Assembly: GCA_947646735.1 (NCBI GenBank)
Contig: CANTFK010000153.1
Span: 248,001 to 312,000 of the forward strand
Direction of reading: 5' to 3'
DNA: 64,000 nt
Source: Peronospora farinosa
Lineage: Eukaryota > Oomycota > Peronosporomycetes > Peronosporales > Peronosporaceae
Shown here: positions 45,239 through 56,685 of the stretch, piece by piece
Numbering within the stretch: position 1 is the stretch's first letter
How the letters are laid out: each line of letters starts with the position of its first letter
The notes under the pieces: generated by a model
Seen by the model: only the letters and a program-made list of their open reading frames with translations
The model's database searches: none
Told to the model about the DNA's origin: nothing
Made by a program: the position numbers and the translations under genes

Positions 45239-46272
45239 TGTGGTGGAGTGGATTCTCAAACGACGTAGGAGATCCATAAACACACAGCGCCGGACTGCCG
45301 ACTTACGGAGGGGTACCCCGATACCGTGTCGCGTCAACCTTGGGTCTCACCTTGTGTACCCGTCGGCTTGGCTGGTCTTGCTCCTCGTTAGACGCAGAAG
45401 ACTTAAAGACTTGGTCTTGTATGGAGGGACTTGGGGGCCACGAGTGGATATGCTTCACTCGGGCCCATGGTTTCTTGGGCTCAATCGACTGGGTCGAGAG
45501 CAGTGCACCTGGTACTATGTACCCCTTCGGTGGCTAACGGTTTCTTGGTCTTTCGACCCCTTTTCTTGTTCCCCGCAGGGAAACCGCTTCCTATAGCGGG
45601 TCGTAGAGTGTTGACACTTACTTGACACCTCAGGCCAACTATCCCGAGGTTCAACTTGCGCTGCTTGAGCCGTCTAACACCTGCTGGACGTCGGGGGGCC
45701 AAAGGGTATCCCGCCCGGAAGAGATGAAGCGACGGAGAAGCTTAGGAGGGGCGCTTAAAGCTGCCACGTGTAATGCAAATTCGAAATGTGTTTATTTATT
45801 TTATACCTTGTATGCTTATCTTGCCTAACCCTAACCCTTTGATCTGGATAGTGCCACGTGCCGACTCTTGGAGGAAGAACTGGCTCCTTGGTACCCTGTA
45901 CTTTCTGTAATCTTCGATATTCTGTGTACCGGTTCTGCACCCTCTGACATTAGGGCCCTGGTACCCCTGGGCCTCGGTACCCTGGGCCCCTGTTACCTGG
46001 GGTCCACATGTTACCTGGGGTCCACCTGTCACCTGGGTCCACCTGTTGTCTGGGACCCACCTGTTACCTGGGACAACCTAAGCTGCCCTAGCAGCACTGG
46101 TCCTTTGGTCTGTAGCGTAGGACATCCTAGTACCTTCTCCGAACTCGGGACCTTGGACCAGTTCGGGGCCCTGTCACTCCCTGTCACTCATTCAAGAGAG
46201 TGACCGAGATATTTCACGCCAGATATTATAATAACTACCAAGGGCCCCCCATTTCTCTGGCACTTCTCCACA
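45239..46272 (-). repeat. 5' LTR of Gypsy-D4
   Basis: 1034 bp in element sense from TGTGGAGAAGTGCC to CCACTCCACCACA. Contains the 190-bp core found at 33709 and 47750, then short runs of GGTGACAGGTGGACCC and GGGCCCAGGGTACC units (45960-46070). Its inner part (45239-45610) is almost identical, inverted, to 48878-49243. Two CCCTAA words at about 45830 are not a telomere. Confidence 0.8.
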
Positions 46273-46678
46273 CTAATTTAGCAGTGGTCACGTCACCTAT
46301 AGGTGTCAATGAGGAGGCACGACAAGCAATAATTGTGCTCCTTGACGATGACACTATAGTGTTATCAACAGCGTCGACCCATGAACGACCTTTTGGAGGC
46401 GTCATCGGCGAATGGGTCAAGTTACAGATTCGAGAGTGCGGCAGCACAGAAGAAAATGCGAAGTATTGTGCAGCCCCGAAGGCTCAAGGCCCCGAGGGCC
46501 CAGGGCCTGAGAATACAGAGCCCCACTCGGACGAGGATCAGTATATAAAATTGGAAGTGATTATGGAGAAGCATTGAAGTGGAATGAACACATGGACAAT
46601 TTCCTGCTATTCCAAAGATAAATGACAAGGGTGCACGTGGTCTTGTCGCAGTTCGGAAGACCAACGAGCAGGGAACAG
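46273..46678 (+). other. Tail of a D-family element before an LTR
   Basis: The last 110 bases before the LTR at 46679 resemble the 138 bases between aORF-D1 and its LTR (AACACATGGACA, CAGTTCGGAAGACCA). A plus-strand frame open to 46577 encodes a polar peptide with a proline/glycine-rich end; I recognise no domain and see no clear aORF on the minus strand. Confidence 0.4.
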
Positions 46679-47749
46679 CTGTGGTGAAGTGCCAGGAGAA
46701 TCGGGGCCCAGGGTACCAAGGCCCAAGGGTACCAGGGTACAGGGGCCCCAGGGTACAGGGGCCCCAGGGTACAAGGGACCAGGCCTCGCAAGGTCCCAAG
46801 GTTCAATCGAAGGTCACCAGGGACAGAGTTTCCAGTCACCAGGGACCGGAGTACTAGTCACCAGGGACAGGGGTATCGAACGTCCAGATTACCGGGGACA
46901 GGGATACCAGTTACCGGGGACAGGGGTACCAGTTACCGGGGACAGGGGTACCAGTCACCGGGGACAGGGGTACCAGTTACCGGGGACAGGGGTATCGAAC
47001 GTCCAGAGTCAAAGGTACAAGGTTACCCTACCGTGCGCACACCAGGACCCGAAAGGGCCAGTGCCCCGAGGTGGACCAGGGTCTTAAGTTCAAAGAAGGT
47101 ACAAGGTATTTCTACGTGCAGAGACAGTACAGGCTCCAAGGTCCAAGGGCCCACGGTACAAGAGACCAGGGTACCAGGGTACAAGAACCCAGGCCTCGCA
47201 AGGTTCCAAGGTTCAACCGAGGGTCACCAGGGACAGGGGTACCAGTCACCAGGGACAGGGCTCCTAGTCACCAGGGACAGGGTTTTCAGTTACCGGGGAC
47301 AGGGATACCAGTTACCAGGGACCGGGGTACTAGTCACCAGGGACAGGGTTTTCAGTTACCAGGGACAAGGTTTCCAATAACCAGGGACAGGGCACCAGGG
47401 ACAGGGTTACCAGCTATCGGAGAAAGGGGGATCGAACGTCCAGGGTCAAAGGTACAAGGTTACCCTACCGGGCGCACACCAGGATTCGATGGGTCCAGTG
47501 CCCCGAGGTGGTCCAAGGTCCTAAGTTCAAAGAAGGTACAAGGTATTTCTACGTGCAAAGGAAGTACAGGATCCAAGGTCCAAGGGCCCACGTTACAAGA
47601 GACCAGGGTATCAGGGACCTGGGTACAGGGTGCAGGGTACCGGGGTACCGAGGCCCAGGGTACAGGGCCCAGGGTACAGGGCCCAGAAAACCGAGGCCCA
47701 GGGTACCAGGGTAACGGGGCCCAGGGGTACCGGGGTACCGGGGCCCAGC
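46679..47749 (+). repeat. D-type LTR start expanded by minisatellite (D6)
   Basis: Starts TGTGGTGAAGTGCCAGGAG, then passes almost at once into GGCCCAGGGTACC units and a 21-22 bp minisatellite (CACCAGGGACAGGGGTACCAG). A higher-order period of about 400 bp is visible: the block beginning CAGGCCTCGCAAGGT at 46789 recurs at 47190, and AAGTTCAAAGAAGGTACAAGG at about 47082 recurs at 47523. Long frames across it are repeat artefacts. Confidence 0.7.
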
Positions 47750-49243
47750 TGTGGAGAAGTGCCAGAGAAATGGGGGGGCCTTCGAAGTTATTATAATAAC
47801 TGGCGTGAAAGATCTCGGTCACTCTCTTGAATGAGTGACAGGGAGTGACCAGGGCCCCGAACTGGTCCAAGGTCCCGAGTTCGTAGAAGGTACTAGGATA
47901 TCCTACACTACAGACCAAAGGACTAGTGCTGCTAGGGCAGCTTAGGTGGACCCCAGGTAACAGATGGGTCCCAGACAACAGGTAGACCCAGGTGACCAGT
48001 GGACCCCAGGTGACAGGATGACCCAGGTGACCAGTGGACCCCAGGCGACTGGTGGGTCTCATGTGACAGGTGGACCCCAGTTCAGGTGACAGGTGGACCC
48101 CCCGTGACAGGTGGACCCAGGTGAACGGTGGACCCAGGTGGCCAGTGGACCCCAGGTGACAGGTGGACCCCAGGTAACAGGTGGACCCCAGACAACAGGT
48201 GGAATTAGGTGACCGTTGGGCCCAGGTGACCAGTGGACCCCAGGAGACTGGTGGATCCCAGATGACAGGTGGACCCACCGTGACAGGTGGACCCCCGGTA
48301 ACAGGTAGACCCCGGACAACAGGTGGACCCAGGTGACCGGTGGACCTAGGTGACCGGTGGACCCAGATGACCGGTGGACCCAGGTGACCGGTGGACCCCA
48401 GGGAATAGAAGGCACAAGGCTTCCTTAAAGTGCAGAGCCGGTACAAGTCCCATGTTCTAAAAGAGCCAGTTGTTCTTCCACAAGTTGACACGTGGTACCA
48501 TCCAGAGCGAAGGGTTAGGCAAGAAAAGCATACAGAGAATAAGGTAAATAAACACACTCGAATTTGCATTACACGTGGCAGCTCCAAGCGCCTCCTCTTA
48601 GCTTCTCCGTCACCTCACCTATTCCGGTCGGGATACCCTTTGGCCCACCGACGTCAGGTGAGGTGACGGCTCAAGCTACGCAAGTTGAACCTCAGGATAG
48701 TTGGCCTGAGGTGTCAAGTTAGTGTCAAGACTCAAGTGTGAGCTTGTTTCGATCTACCCACCTGTTCCGGGGAAGGGATTTATTTTGGCCCCCCCGTTGA
48801 AGACAGACGTGTGGTAAGATTCAAGCTCGAACGAACCCCAGGAAATATTTTGGCCTGTGGGTTCGTACCCATTCCACGACCCGCTATAGGAAGCGGTTTC
48901 CCTGCGGGGAACAAGAAAAGGGGTCGAAAGACCAAGAAACCGTTAGCCACCGAAGGGGTACATAGTACCAGGTGCACTGCTCTCGACCCAGTCGATTGAG
49001 CCCAAGAAACCCTGGGCCCGAGTGAAGCATATCCACTCGTGGCCCCCAAGTCCCTCCATACAAGACCAAGTCTTTAAGTCTTCTGCGTCTAACGAGGAGC
49101 AAGACCAGCCAAGCCGACGGGTACACAAGGTGAGACCCAAGGTTGACGCGACACGGTATCGGGGTACCCCTCCGTAAGTCGGCAGTCCGGCGCTGTGTGT
49201 GTTTATGGATCTCCTACGTTGTTTGAGAATCCGCTCCACCACA
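47750..49243 (+). repeat. D-type LTR (D7), possibly solo
   Basis: Starts TGTGGAGAAGTGCC and ends GCTCCACCACA, with the 190-bp core (47750-47945), a minisatellite of GGTGACCAGTGGACCCCAGG units (47945-48410), then an LTR tail. The TTGGCCC word appears twice (48637 and 48770), so an internal duplication or recombination has lengthened it. No gag follows; Copia-2 sequence begins directly at 49244. Confidence 0.65.
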
Positions 49244-49269
49244 AAATTCTCTAATTGACTTTACCATAG

Positions 49270-52200
49270 CTGCAAAAGTGCAGACAGAGCGAACTGGAGA
49301 AGAGAGAGCATTTACTGGGTCAAGTCGGACGTCAGCTGGATGGTTATTGGACAGTGGGGGAAGCAGTCACATGTGTCCCGACAGAGATGAGTTTTCATTT
49401 TTAGACTCACTAACAGACCCGATCATGCTCACCATAGCAGACGGCAGCGAAGTGGAAACGCAAGGTGTTGGAACAGTGCGCGTGCAACTCAAGACTGGTG
49501 AAGTGATCAGGATCGAATAAACGCTATGAGTGCCGGGCCTAGAGCGAAGGCTACTGTCAATATCGGCATTGTCGAAAAGAGTCTACAAGTGATCTTCTCA
49601 GCTCTGAGCTGTCAGGTCAAAAACAACACGGAAGTCGTTGCTCAAATACCAAGACGAGACAAGATGTACGTCTTTGAGCGCAGTCCGGCTGAAGTGGCCA
49701 ATGTTTGCGAAGAGACAAATCAAAAAGCAAAAATCAGGTGACGGATCAGGAGCGGCTGATTTACAAGTGTGGCATGCAAGATTAGGTCACCTGTCAACAA
49801 AGATCCTCAAGGGTATGGCAAGTTGCGTCAACATATTAAAGATCAAGAAGGATCAAGGTGGTGCAGATGACAAAGAGATCTGCAAAGGGTGCATCATGGG
49901 TAAAGCAACCGTCAAGACGTTTCCGAAGTCACCATGCGGACAGGTGAAAACAAGGAAGTATTGCAGTTGGTCCACAGTGATGTCATGGGACCTATGGAAA
50001 CGAAGTCTCGAGGAGGGTCAAGATTTGTCGTGACCTTTATCGATGCTTTTTCGCGATATACAGTCGCATACTATATTGAAAACAACAGATCGCTTCATCG
50101 AGTACAAGGCATTTATGGATAATCAACTGTCCAAGAAGATCAAGTGTATCGAGACAGAAAACGGAACTGAATACGTCAACAGACGTTTCTCTGGTGTATG
50201 TAGAAAATCCGGTATCATGCATCAGACGACGTAACCATATTCGCCACAACAGAATGGTCTGACCGAACGCATGAACCGGACATTGACAGAGCGGGACTGA
50301 GCAATGCTCAGTCATATGCAAATGGATAAAATTTGGTGGGCTGAGGCGATGAACACAGCAGTCTATGTGACAAACCGAGTTCCATGTGCTAGTCACCCGA
50401 CTACAACTCCATTGGAGTTCATCTTTGGGAAGGGACCTGACCTCTCTGAGATGCGTGTATTTGGTTCAAAGGGATATGCACATGTTGACAAGTTAAACAG
50501 AACCAAGATGACCAAGAAGGCGATTCGATGTATTTTTCTAGGTTACTCGGACCAAATCAAGGGGTTTCGAATATGGAATGAAGATGCCAAGAGGGTGACG
50601 CACACGAGATCGGCTTGATTCGATGAGAGGCCACCACCTCAGTACGTGCAACATTACAGCAAATCCAGTGACCAAGGAGTCCGCGCTGTTCAAAATGAAG
50701 ACGTTATTTCTATCGATTTAGACCAACCACGAGTCACGAAAGACATGGACATAGCAATGGAGGACAGTCACAGTTTTCAAGAAGAAAGTCACATGCAAGA
50801 CAGGCGTACAACTACGATGACTCTACCATCGAGATGCAGTAGCGAGATGCATGGACATGTGGAATCCAATGCTGACGACCCAATGTTTGCGATTGATGAT
50901 GTGACGATGATTGAAGAAGATCAAGAATCAGTTGAAGAAGTGTTAAGACAAGGGCAGATGGTGATACGACCAAGTCAACGGACAAGTGTTCAAGCAGTGC
51001 AAGAAACCGCGATGGTTCCATTAGAATCTGTGCAACATGGACAATCTCAAGCGTTAGTACCAGTGGGTAGCGCTGATGAGGACTTTTATGACGGCTTAGA
51101 ATTGTGTCAAGAAAGAGGCACAAAGAGACTACGTATTGGGTATGAGCAAGCATGTGCAGCGTTCGAGACCCCAACGACATACGAAGAAGCTCTTAAGTCA
51201 CCTCATCGTGATGATTGGTACAAGGCCATTCAAGCTGAGCTCAAGGCATTGAAGGAAAAGACCACCTGGACAGTTCACACACAGCGTCCAAACCAGAAAG
51301 TGATTGGTACCAAGTGGGTGTTCGCACTCAAACGAAACGAGCTTGGTCAAATTATTCGATACAAGGCACGTCTTATAGCACTTGGCTACAGACAGACGTA
51401 TGGAGTGATTACATGGAGACATATTCACCTGTGGAACACCTCAACTCAATACAAGTGTTTTTGGCAGTATGCTGTCACAAGGGGATGTTAATTCATCAGT
51501 ATAATGTCGACACTGCTTTTCTATATGGCGTTTTGGAAGAAGAGGTATACGTATACCCTCCTCTAGGCGTTCGTGCAGGACATGATCAAGTGCTTAAGCT
51601 GAATCGCAGCCTGTATGGGCTAAAACAAGCGGCCGCAACATGGTACAAGACAAATTCGTGTGTGTTTGTGGAGATGGGGTTCTCCTCATGCGTGGCAGAC
51701 TCTTGCATCTTCGTCAAAGAGACCAAGGCTCGTGGATTTACGCTGAATTATATGTGGACGACCTTCTAATTGGGGCTGAATCTTGTGGAGCAATGGACGA
51801 TGTGGCAGCTCAACTATCAAGTCGTTTTCAGTTGAAGATAATGGGGAGTGTTCGATACGTTCTAGGAATCGAAGTCAAGTACCTGCGCGACAATCGACGT
51901 TTGAAGATCAGTCAAGGCTCATGTATATCACGAATGGTCGAGAAATTTAATCAAGTTGATGTAAAAGCGGTGTCAAAACCATGTGTTGAAGGGCAAGCGA
52001 TGGTCAAAATGGACAAAGCTGACACAAGAATGAAGAATCGGCCGTATCGGTTGTTAGTGGGGTCGTTGTTGTATGTGGCAACAGGCACACGACCAGATAT
52101 TGCGTATGCAGTATGTCAGCTGAGTCGTCATTTGGAATTTCCGCATGAAGAGCACTGGAATGCAGCGATTCGAGTGTTGCGATATCTGAGACGACGCAGA

Positions 52201-52710
52201 GCAAAGTAATTTGTTATGAAGGAGTTTCAGCCAACCTTCAATTGAGCGCGTACACGGATGCGGACTGGGCAAGAAACAAGTGGAATAGATCGATTTCGGG
52301 AGTTTTTGTCATGATTAATTAATGGTGCACCTGTGATTTTTAAGTCGAAGATGCAACATAGCGTGGCACTGAGCACGGCAGAAGCAGAGTATATGGCTCT
52401 TTCTTTGTGTGTACAGCAGGTTCTGTGGACAAGAAGTCTACTCAAGGAGATGCAAGTGCAGATTAACTATGCTGTCACGATTCATGAAGACAACCAGAGT
52501 GCAATTGCTATTGCTAAGAACGACGGATATCAAAGTCGAGCGAAGCATATCGACATCAGATATCATTTCGTGCGCGAACAGGTGAAAGACAAGATTATCG
52601 ACCTACAGTATAATGAAACCAAGTCACAGCTGGCAGATTTTCTGACCAAACCAATTTCGACAAAGAAGTTCGAGTCGCTGCTGCACAAAGCCAAGATTAG
52701 AGACTTCTAG
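49270..52710 (+). pseudogene. pol: Copia-2 pol: protease, integrase, RT, RNase H (many lesions)
   Basis: Protease WLLDSGGSSHMC at about 49345, stop at 49518-49520. Pre-integrase segment VWHARLGHLS with CKGCIMGK (49770-49900). Integrase Asp in VHSDVMGP, the TENGTEYVN region and Glu in GLTERMNRTL (about 50265), with stops at about 50232 and 50298. Acidic linker 50620-51150. RT from EALKSPHRDDWYKAI (51190), QYNVDTAFLYG (51500), LYVDDLLIG (about 51745), in three frames. RNase H LSTAEAEYMALSLCVQQVLW and DNQSAIAIAKN, ending in the typical KHIDIRYHFVRE and LADFLTKP segments (stop 52708-52710). Confidence 0.9.
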
Positions 52711-52721
52711 TCGAGGGGGAG
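52711..52721 (+). other. Polypurine tract of Copia-2
   Basis: TCGAGGGGGAG directly between the RNase H stop codon and the LTR start, the usual Copia arrangement. Confidence 0.75.
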
Positions 52722-52930
52722 TATTGGTAATGCTGTTGGTTACTGATACTAATGACCACATGGCATAGACGACACTACGTGATTGTGTGTAACGATGGGA
52801 TCGACTTATCGTTTTGCCACTAATATGGTAGAGTCGATATCGATAGGCTTAGAGTAGTACAACGATACGAACTAAGGACCTAGCTAGATAATAATTCACT
52901 TTTCATTTTACCTTCTTCTAAACACTCTCA
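52722..52930 (+). repeat. 3' LTR of Copia-2
   Basis: 209 bp from TATTGGTAATGC to ACACTCTCA; the first dinucleotide is TA where TG is expected, probably a point change. Size similar to the 207-bp Copia-1 LTR. The end was placed at the CA before unrelated aORF-D8 sequence. Confidence 0.6.
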
Positions 52931-52976
52931 CCTTAACTCGCCCTTGGCTGTTGCCAAATCATAAAAAACCCTCCTC

Positions 52977-53618
52977 CGGAAACAAGACCAGCTGCAGAAA
53001 CAGCTGACGGTGGCTCGAGGCACTGCGGCAAAATCGACTCCGGTCACGACCAGAGCCCGAAGTCCCAGAACGTTGAAAAGATCACGTTCGCCTTCAGCCA
53101 AGTTTCGGTCGCCCCTTAAGCTGAAGAAGCGGAAAGCCAATCATGCCCCGGGGTCATCTGAGGCCGAGGATAGCAATAGTGACGACTCGTTGTTCGCCGC
53201 AATGGCCAATTCGCGGGCTTCCAATCGTCGCTCCGGCCCCGTACCCTCTACTGCTATGTTCGGCCCAGAGGTCATAGACCTGTCAAATGAAGCCAAGTCC
53301 AAGACTCCCGCTCGATCCTCAAAGTTCCCATCACCTCGTATCTCCCACGCAGCTTCTCGGTCGTCAATGATAAATAAGGCTCGAGCAGCGTACTCAGACG
53401 AGTTCTTGGAAATGTTGGTCCGGACTCTGAGACTGAGAGTGACGAGTCTAGCAACGCCAAGAGGAAGCCACCTGCCAAAGGTCCAGCTAGCAAGGGTAAT
53501 ACTTCGGCGCATAAAGGTCCCCGCCGCAAGAGTCCCGCCGGCAAGGGTCCCGCACCACCATCCAAGGACCCCAGCAGCAAGGGTCCAGCCGGCAAGGGTC
53601 CAGCCAGCAAGGCATCTG
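52977..53618 (+). pseudogene. Antisense-ORF fragment of a D element (aORF-D8)
   Basis: Begins inside a coiled coil (QLQKQLTVARGTAAK, compare QLQKQLAVARIAAD in aORF-D1) and continues with the basic serine-rich region, then SNSDDSLFAAMANSRASNRR (D1: SSSDESLLAAMARSRASRRR). After a frame change near 53420 it has the D1-like motif DEFLEMLVGPDSETES and KGPAGKGPASKG-type repeats. It is cut at 53618 by the D5 LTR. This is the clearest evidence that the aORF is a real, shared coding unit. It has no N-terminus and its parent pol is not in the window. Confidence 0.65.
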
Positions 53619-54891
53619 TGTGGTGGAGTGGCGATCACAAAATTTCTGATGTGATCCCGACTCTCCACTGGCGCCCAGACGACCGACTAACGGAGGGGGT
53701 ACCCCGTATCCGTGTAACTTTCCTTCCTCACCTTGTGTACCAGTCGGTAGGGCGGGCTGCACTCTTCTCAGTGGACTTGAGTCGATGCTGAACTTGACCA
53801 GGGTTGGGGATTGGTCGGGGGGTCGATCACGTGGAAAATCCTCACGCGATCGAAAGTTGTATGGGGGGTGCTCTTTGAGTCACCCTGGTCTGCCTTGAGA
53901 CCGCCTTGAGACCGCCTTATCCAAATGTAGATACTTGATCCACTTGATTTCACTTGATCTTCTGACCACTTGAGCCGTCTCGATCTTGTGCCTTGTCCTT
54001 TACGTTGTATACTGCGTCCGATCGCAGGGGTTTTTTGCTTGGGTTGAGAGTTCTTGTAATCCCTGGCCAAACAATCCAGAGATATCACTTGTCGTAGCGT
54101 AGCAGAAGCTCTTGATTGTCGGGGGCTAAAGTTATCAGCCCGGAAGAGAACTCTACGTACGTGCGTAGAATTAAAAGAAACTCTGTTTTAATGTTAACCA
54201 ATCCAATACCAAATCCTACGATTATGCCTATCTGTATGACAGTACCTACTGCCGCGTGTCGTCTCTTTCAGGAAAATCAGATTTCGGTATGTGGTCCACT
54301 TCGGATACCATCGCGATCTTAATTCGTCGATCGAGGTTACGATCGATCTGTAACCGGTTACATCTCGCGATCGGCTTTCTGGATCGAGGTTACGATCGAC
54401 GATCACGCTTGTTGATCACGATCGATGATCCCACTTGTTGATCACAATCGTCGATCCCACTTGTTGATCACGAACGTCGATCACGCTTGTTGATCATGAT
54501 CGATGATCACTCTTGTTGATCACGATCGACGATCACACGTTTTGATCAAGATCAATGATCAAACGTGTTGATTGCGATCGGTGATCTCATGTCCATCACG
54601 AACATGTGGATCGCATAGTAAGATTGCGATCGAGCGATCTCCCACCCTGATCGTCATCACAGCCGCGTAATCCTCGGCCAACCGTGGCCATCACATGATC
54701 GATCCAGATAAGCTTTCATTCCAATACAATAGCCAAGTATAAACTGTGCAATCATTCATCGATAGATCTTGATCGCTCCCATACAATATCCAGGTATAAT
54801 CCATAGAATATGACTTCCGCCGTGTAAGTGGTCCACATTATGATCACTTTCGATATTGTTGATCAAATTTTTCTTGATCGACTTCACCACA
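53619..54891 (-). repeat. LTR of Gypsy-D5 (3' LTR, minus orientation)
   Basis: 1273 bp; in element sense starts TGTGGTGAAGTCGATC (54891) and ends CCACTCCACCACA (53619). Contains a run of GATCACGATCGATGATC-like units (about 54360-54610). It is inserted in aORF-D8; its inner side faces aORF-D5, 83 bases away, just as the D1 LTR faces aORF-D1. A strand-specific GTCGGGGGCTAAAG word corresponds to the TTGGCCCCC word of other D LTRs. Confidence 0.75.
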
Positions 54892-54975
54892 GCCGTCCCC
54901 TGCGCTGATCACCGGCATACAGTGCTGGTGTAACCGTGCATATTCTTTTCCTTCGCTTAAATTCCCGTTCTCAAC

Positions 54976-55671
54976 ATGTCGACATTCCAACGTCAAGCTT
55001 CTGTTCCATCTAACCGGATCGCGAATTCCCACCAACCGTCGATCGCGCCCACTCCACGATCACTTGCAAGTTTTCCTGGTGGTCGGGCGAGGGTCATTCC
55101 GACCATGGATCGGGCTGCTCTGAAGGCCCAAATTGACCAACTCTACGACTGCTTGGACACCCAGCAGGACGTATTGGACAATTAAGAAGCACTTTACGAT
55201 GCATTGCACTCCCAAGAAACTCGCTGCGCTCGTTTGGAACGCGAGATTCAAGCTGATCGTGAATTGGCTGGAAATTTCGCGAAATTCGTGTTATACAAGT
55301 ATAATTCCTTGTGCTGCGAATTTCAAATTGCGACTCGATTGGCAGAGGAGTATCGCCAAGAATTGGAACAGATCGGCCAGCTGGAGATGGAGATCGCGGA
55401 TCTGCGTTCCTCTATACTCGACGCCACCGCAGCTCGCCACAAGGCCGAGGAACGTTTTCAATTCCAGCTGGCTGCCGTCCAGAACACGCTGGCAGCTGCG
55501 CTTGATTCCGCCAAGTCGGCCAGTGATCAGGCTGCTCAAGCCAAAAATTCCGAGAGCCAATTTAAGTCTCGCTACATTCAATCTCAACAGCAACTCCATG
55601 ATACCCGACTTCAGCTTGACGCGATCCGGATTGAGCGCGATCAACTTGCGCAGGAAGTTAAGGATCGGAAT
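54976..55671 (+). pseudogene. Antisense-ORF fragment of Gypsy-D5 (aORF-D5), cut by D3
   Basis: Starts MSTFQRQASVPSNRIAN at 54976. About 45 proline/serine-rich residues, the words RVIPTMD (LVIPTVD in aORF-D1), one in-frame TAA at 55183-55185, then a long coiled coil (ETRCARLEREIQADRELA to IRIERDQLAQEV). The frame is open apart from that stop until the D3 LTR interrupts it at 55672. Length and layout match the N-terminal half of aORF-D1. Confidence 0.65.
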
Positions 55672-56685
55672 TGTGGTGAAGTGCTAATTTTGTGATGTGG
55701 AGGTCCCAGACTCCAGTTGGATACGTAGTATAGGCCGTGGGTCAGGGACAGGGGACCAGAGAGACAGGGGCATCAAAGGGGAGCGACCGTTGGTGGAGGA
55801 CAATCCGCAGGATCCGCCGAAGAAAATCAGTATCAAGGTACCGGTTAACCGGTACCAAAGGGAGTTGATCATGGTCTCTCATTGGTCGACCTGGGTCCTC
55901 CATTGGTCGACCCAGTCCCTCATCGGTCGACCCGGTCCCTCGTTGGTTGACCTGGGTCCCTCATTGGTCGACCTCGGCCCCTCGGGGTTCAGCGACTCCG
56001 GACCAGTTAATACAAGGATCAGACTAGTCGACGCAAGGAATCAGAGCTTCAGGCAAGGATAGAGTAAAGGAGTAAAAAGGATGGGACTATACTAAATACT
56101 ACTCAATTTGCGATCTACGTGGCACGACTCCGTCACCCAAGAAGGACTTGTTCAAAGCTACTCACTGTTCCGGGAAGGGATATATTTTGGCCCCCCGTCG
56201 AAGACAGTTGCGTAGCGAAGTTCAAGGGCGAATAGAGCTCCAGGATATATTTGGCCTGTGAGCTCGTTCGAGTAGCAACACCCCCCAAGACCCGCTATCG
56301 GAAGCGGTCTCCCTCACCTCAAGGTCCGGTAGCAACGTAAAGGTCAGGTGGTTGATACCCCTGAAACAGAAGGAAAAGGCCAGGGACGACAAGCGCCCCT
56401 GAAGAATTTGGCTCTAAGTCCACTCTCGACAAGGTCGATCGAGTGTCCACCTACCGGCCCACCGAGTGAAGCATATCCACTCGAGGCCCCCCAGGTCTAC
56501 CTCCCTCAAGGCAGACATCTACATCGTCACCAAGTCCTCCGAAGAGTGCAACCCGCCAGCCGACTGGTACACAAGGTGAGAGAAGGTTCATACGCGGCAT
56601 CGGGGTACCCCTCCGACAGTCGGCAGTCCGGCACAGTGAGTGGTTTGGGGTTCATCATACAATTTTGAGAACCCACCTCACCACA
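55672..56685 (+). repeat. 5' LTR of Gypsy-D3
   Basis: 1014 bp, TGTGGTGAAGTGCTAATTTTG to CCACCTCACCACA; inverted ends. About five 21-bp VNTR units (55885-55985), then TATA-like ACTATACTAAATAC at about 56085 and the TTGGCCCCCCGTCGAAGAC word at 56186. The end was chosen because D5, D4, D2 and D7 LTRs all end at the same CCACCACA and in D7 the element similarity stops exactly there. Confidence 0.78.

Larger units (their letters stand above)
42729..46272 (-). mobile_element. Gypsy-D4: 5' part of a D-family element
   Basis: Reads right to left: 5' LTR (45239-46272) and gag, ending within the gag-pol hairpin at about 42729 against repeat H3. Pol is absent. It belongs to a subgroup whose gag reads through several positions broken in D2 and D3. 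Confidence 0.85.
49244..52930 (+). mobile_element. Copia-2: 5'-truncated Ty1/Copia element
   Basis: Begins within gag/protease directly after the D7 LTR and runs through integrase, RT and RNase H to a purine tract and a 209-bp 3' LTR. 5' LTR and most of gag are absent. A different lineage from Copia-1 by protein wording. Many lesions. Confidence 0.88.

Noticed and set aside
45828..45842. CCTAACCCTAACCC as an interstitial telomere
   Set aside because: Only two partial units inside an LTR; a diverged counterpart (AGGGTTAGG) occurs in the related LTR at about 48510.
46689..48587. Long frames rich in Gly, Pro and Gln (for example 46689-47796 plus, 47460-48587 minus) that look like collagen-like or mucin-like proteins
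   Set aside because: They follow the minisatellite period; unit lengths compatible with an open frame on both strands create them. No start context, domain or conservation.
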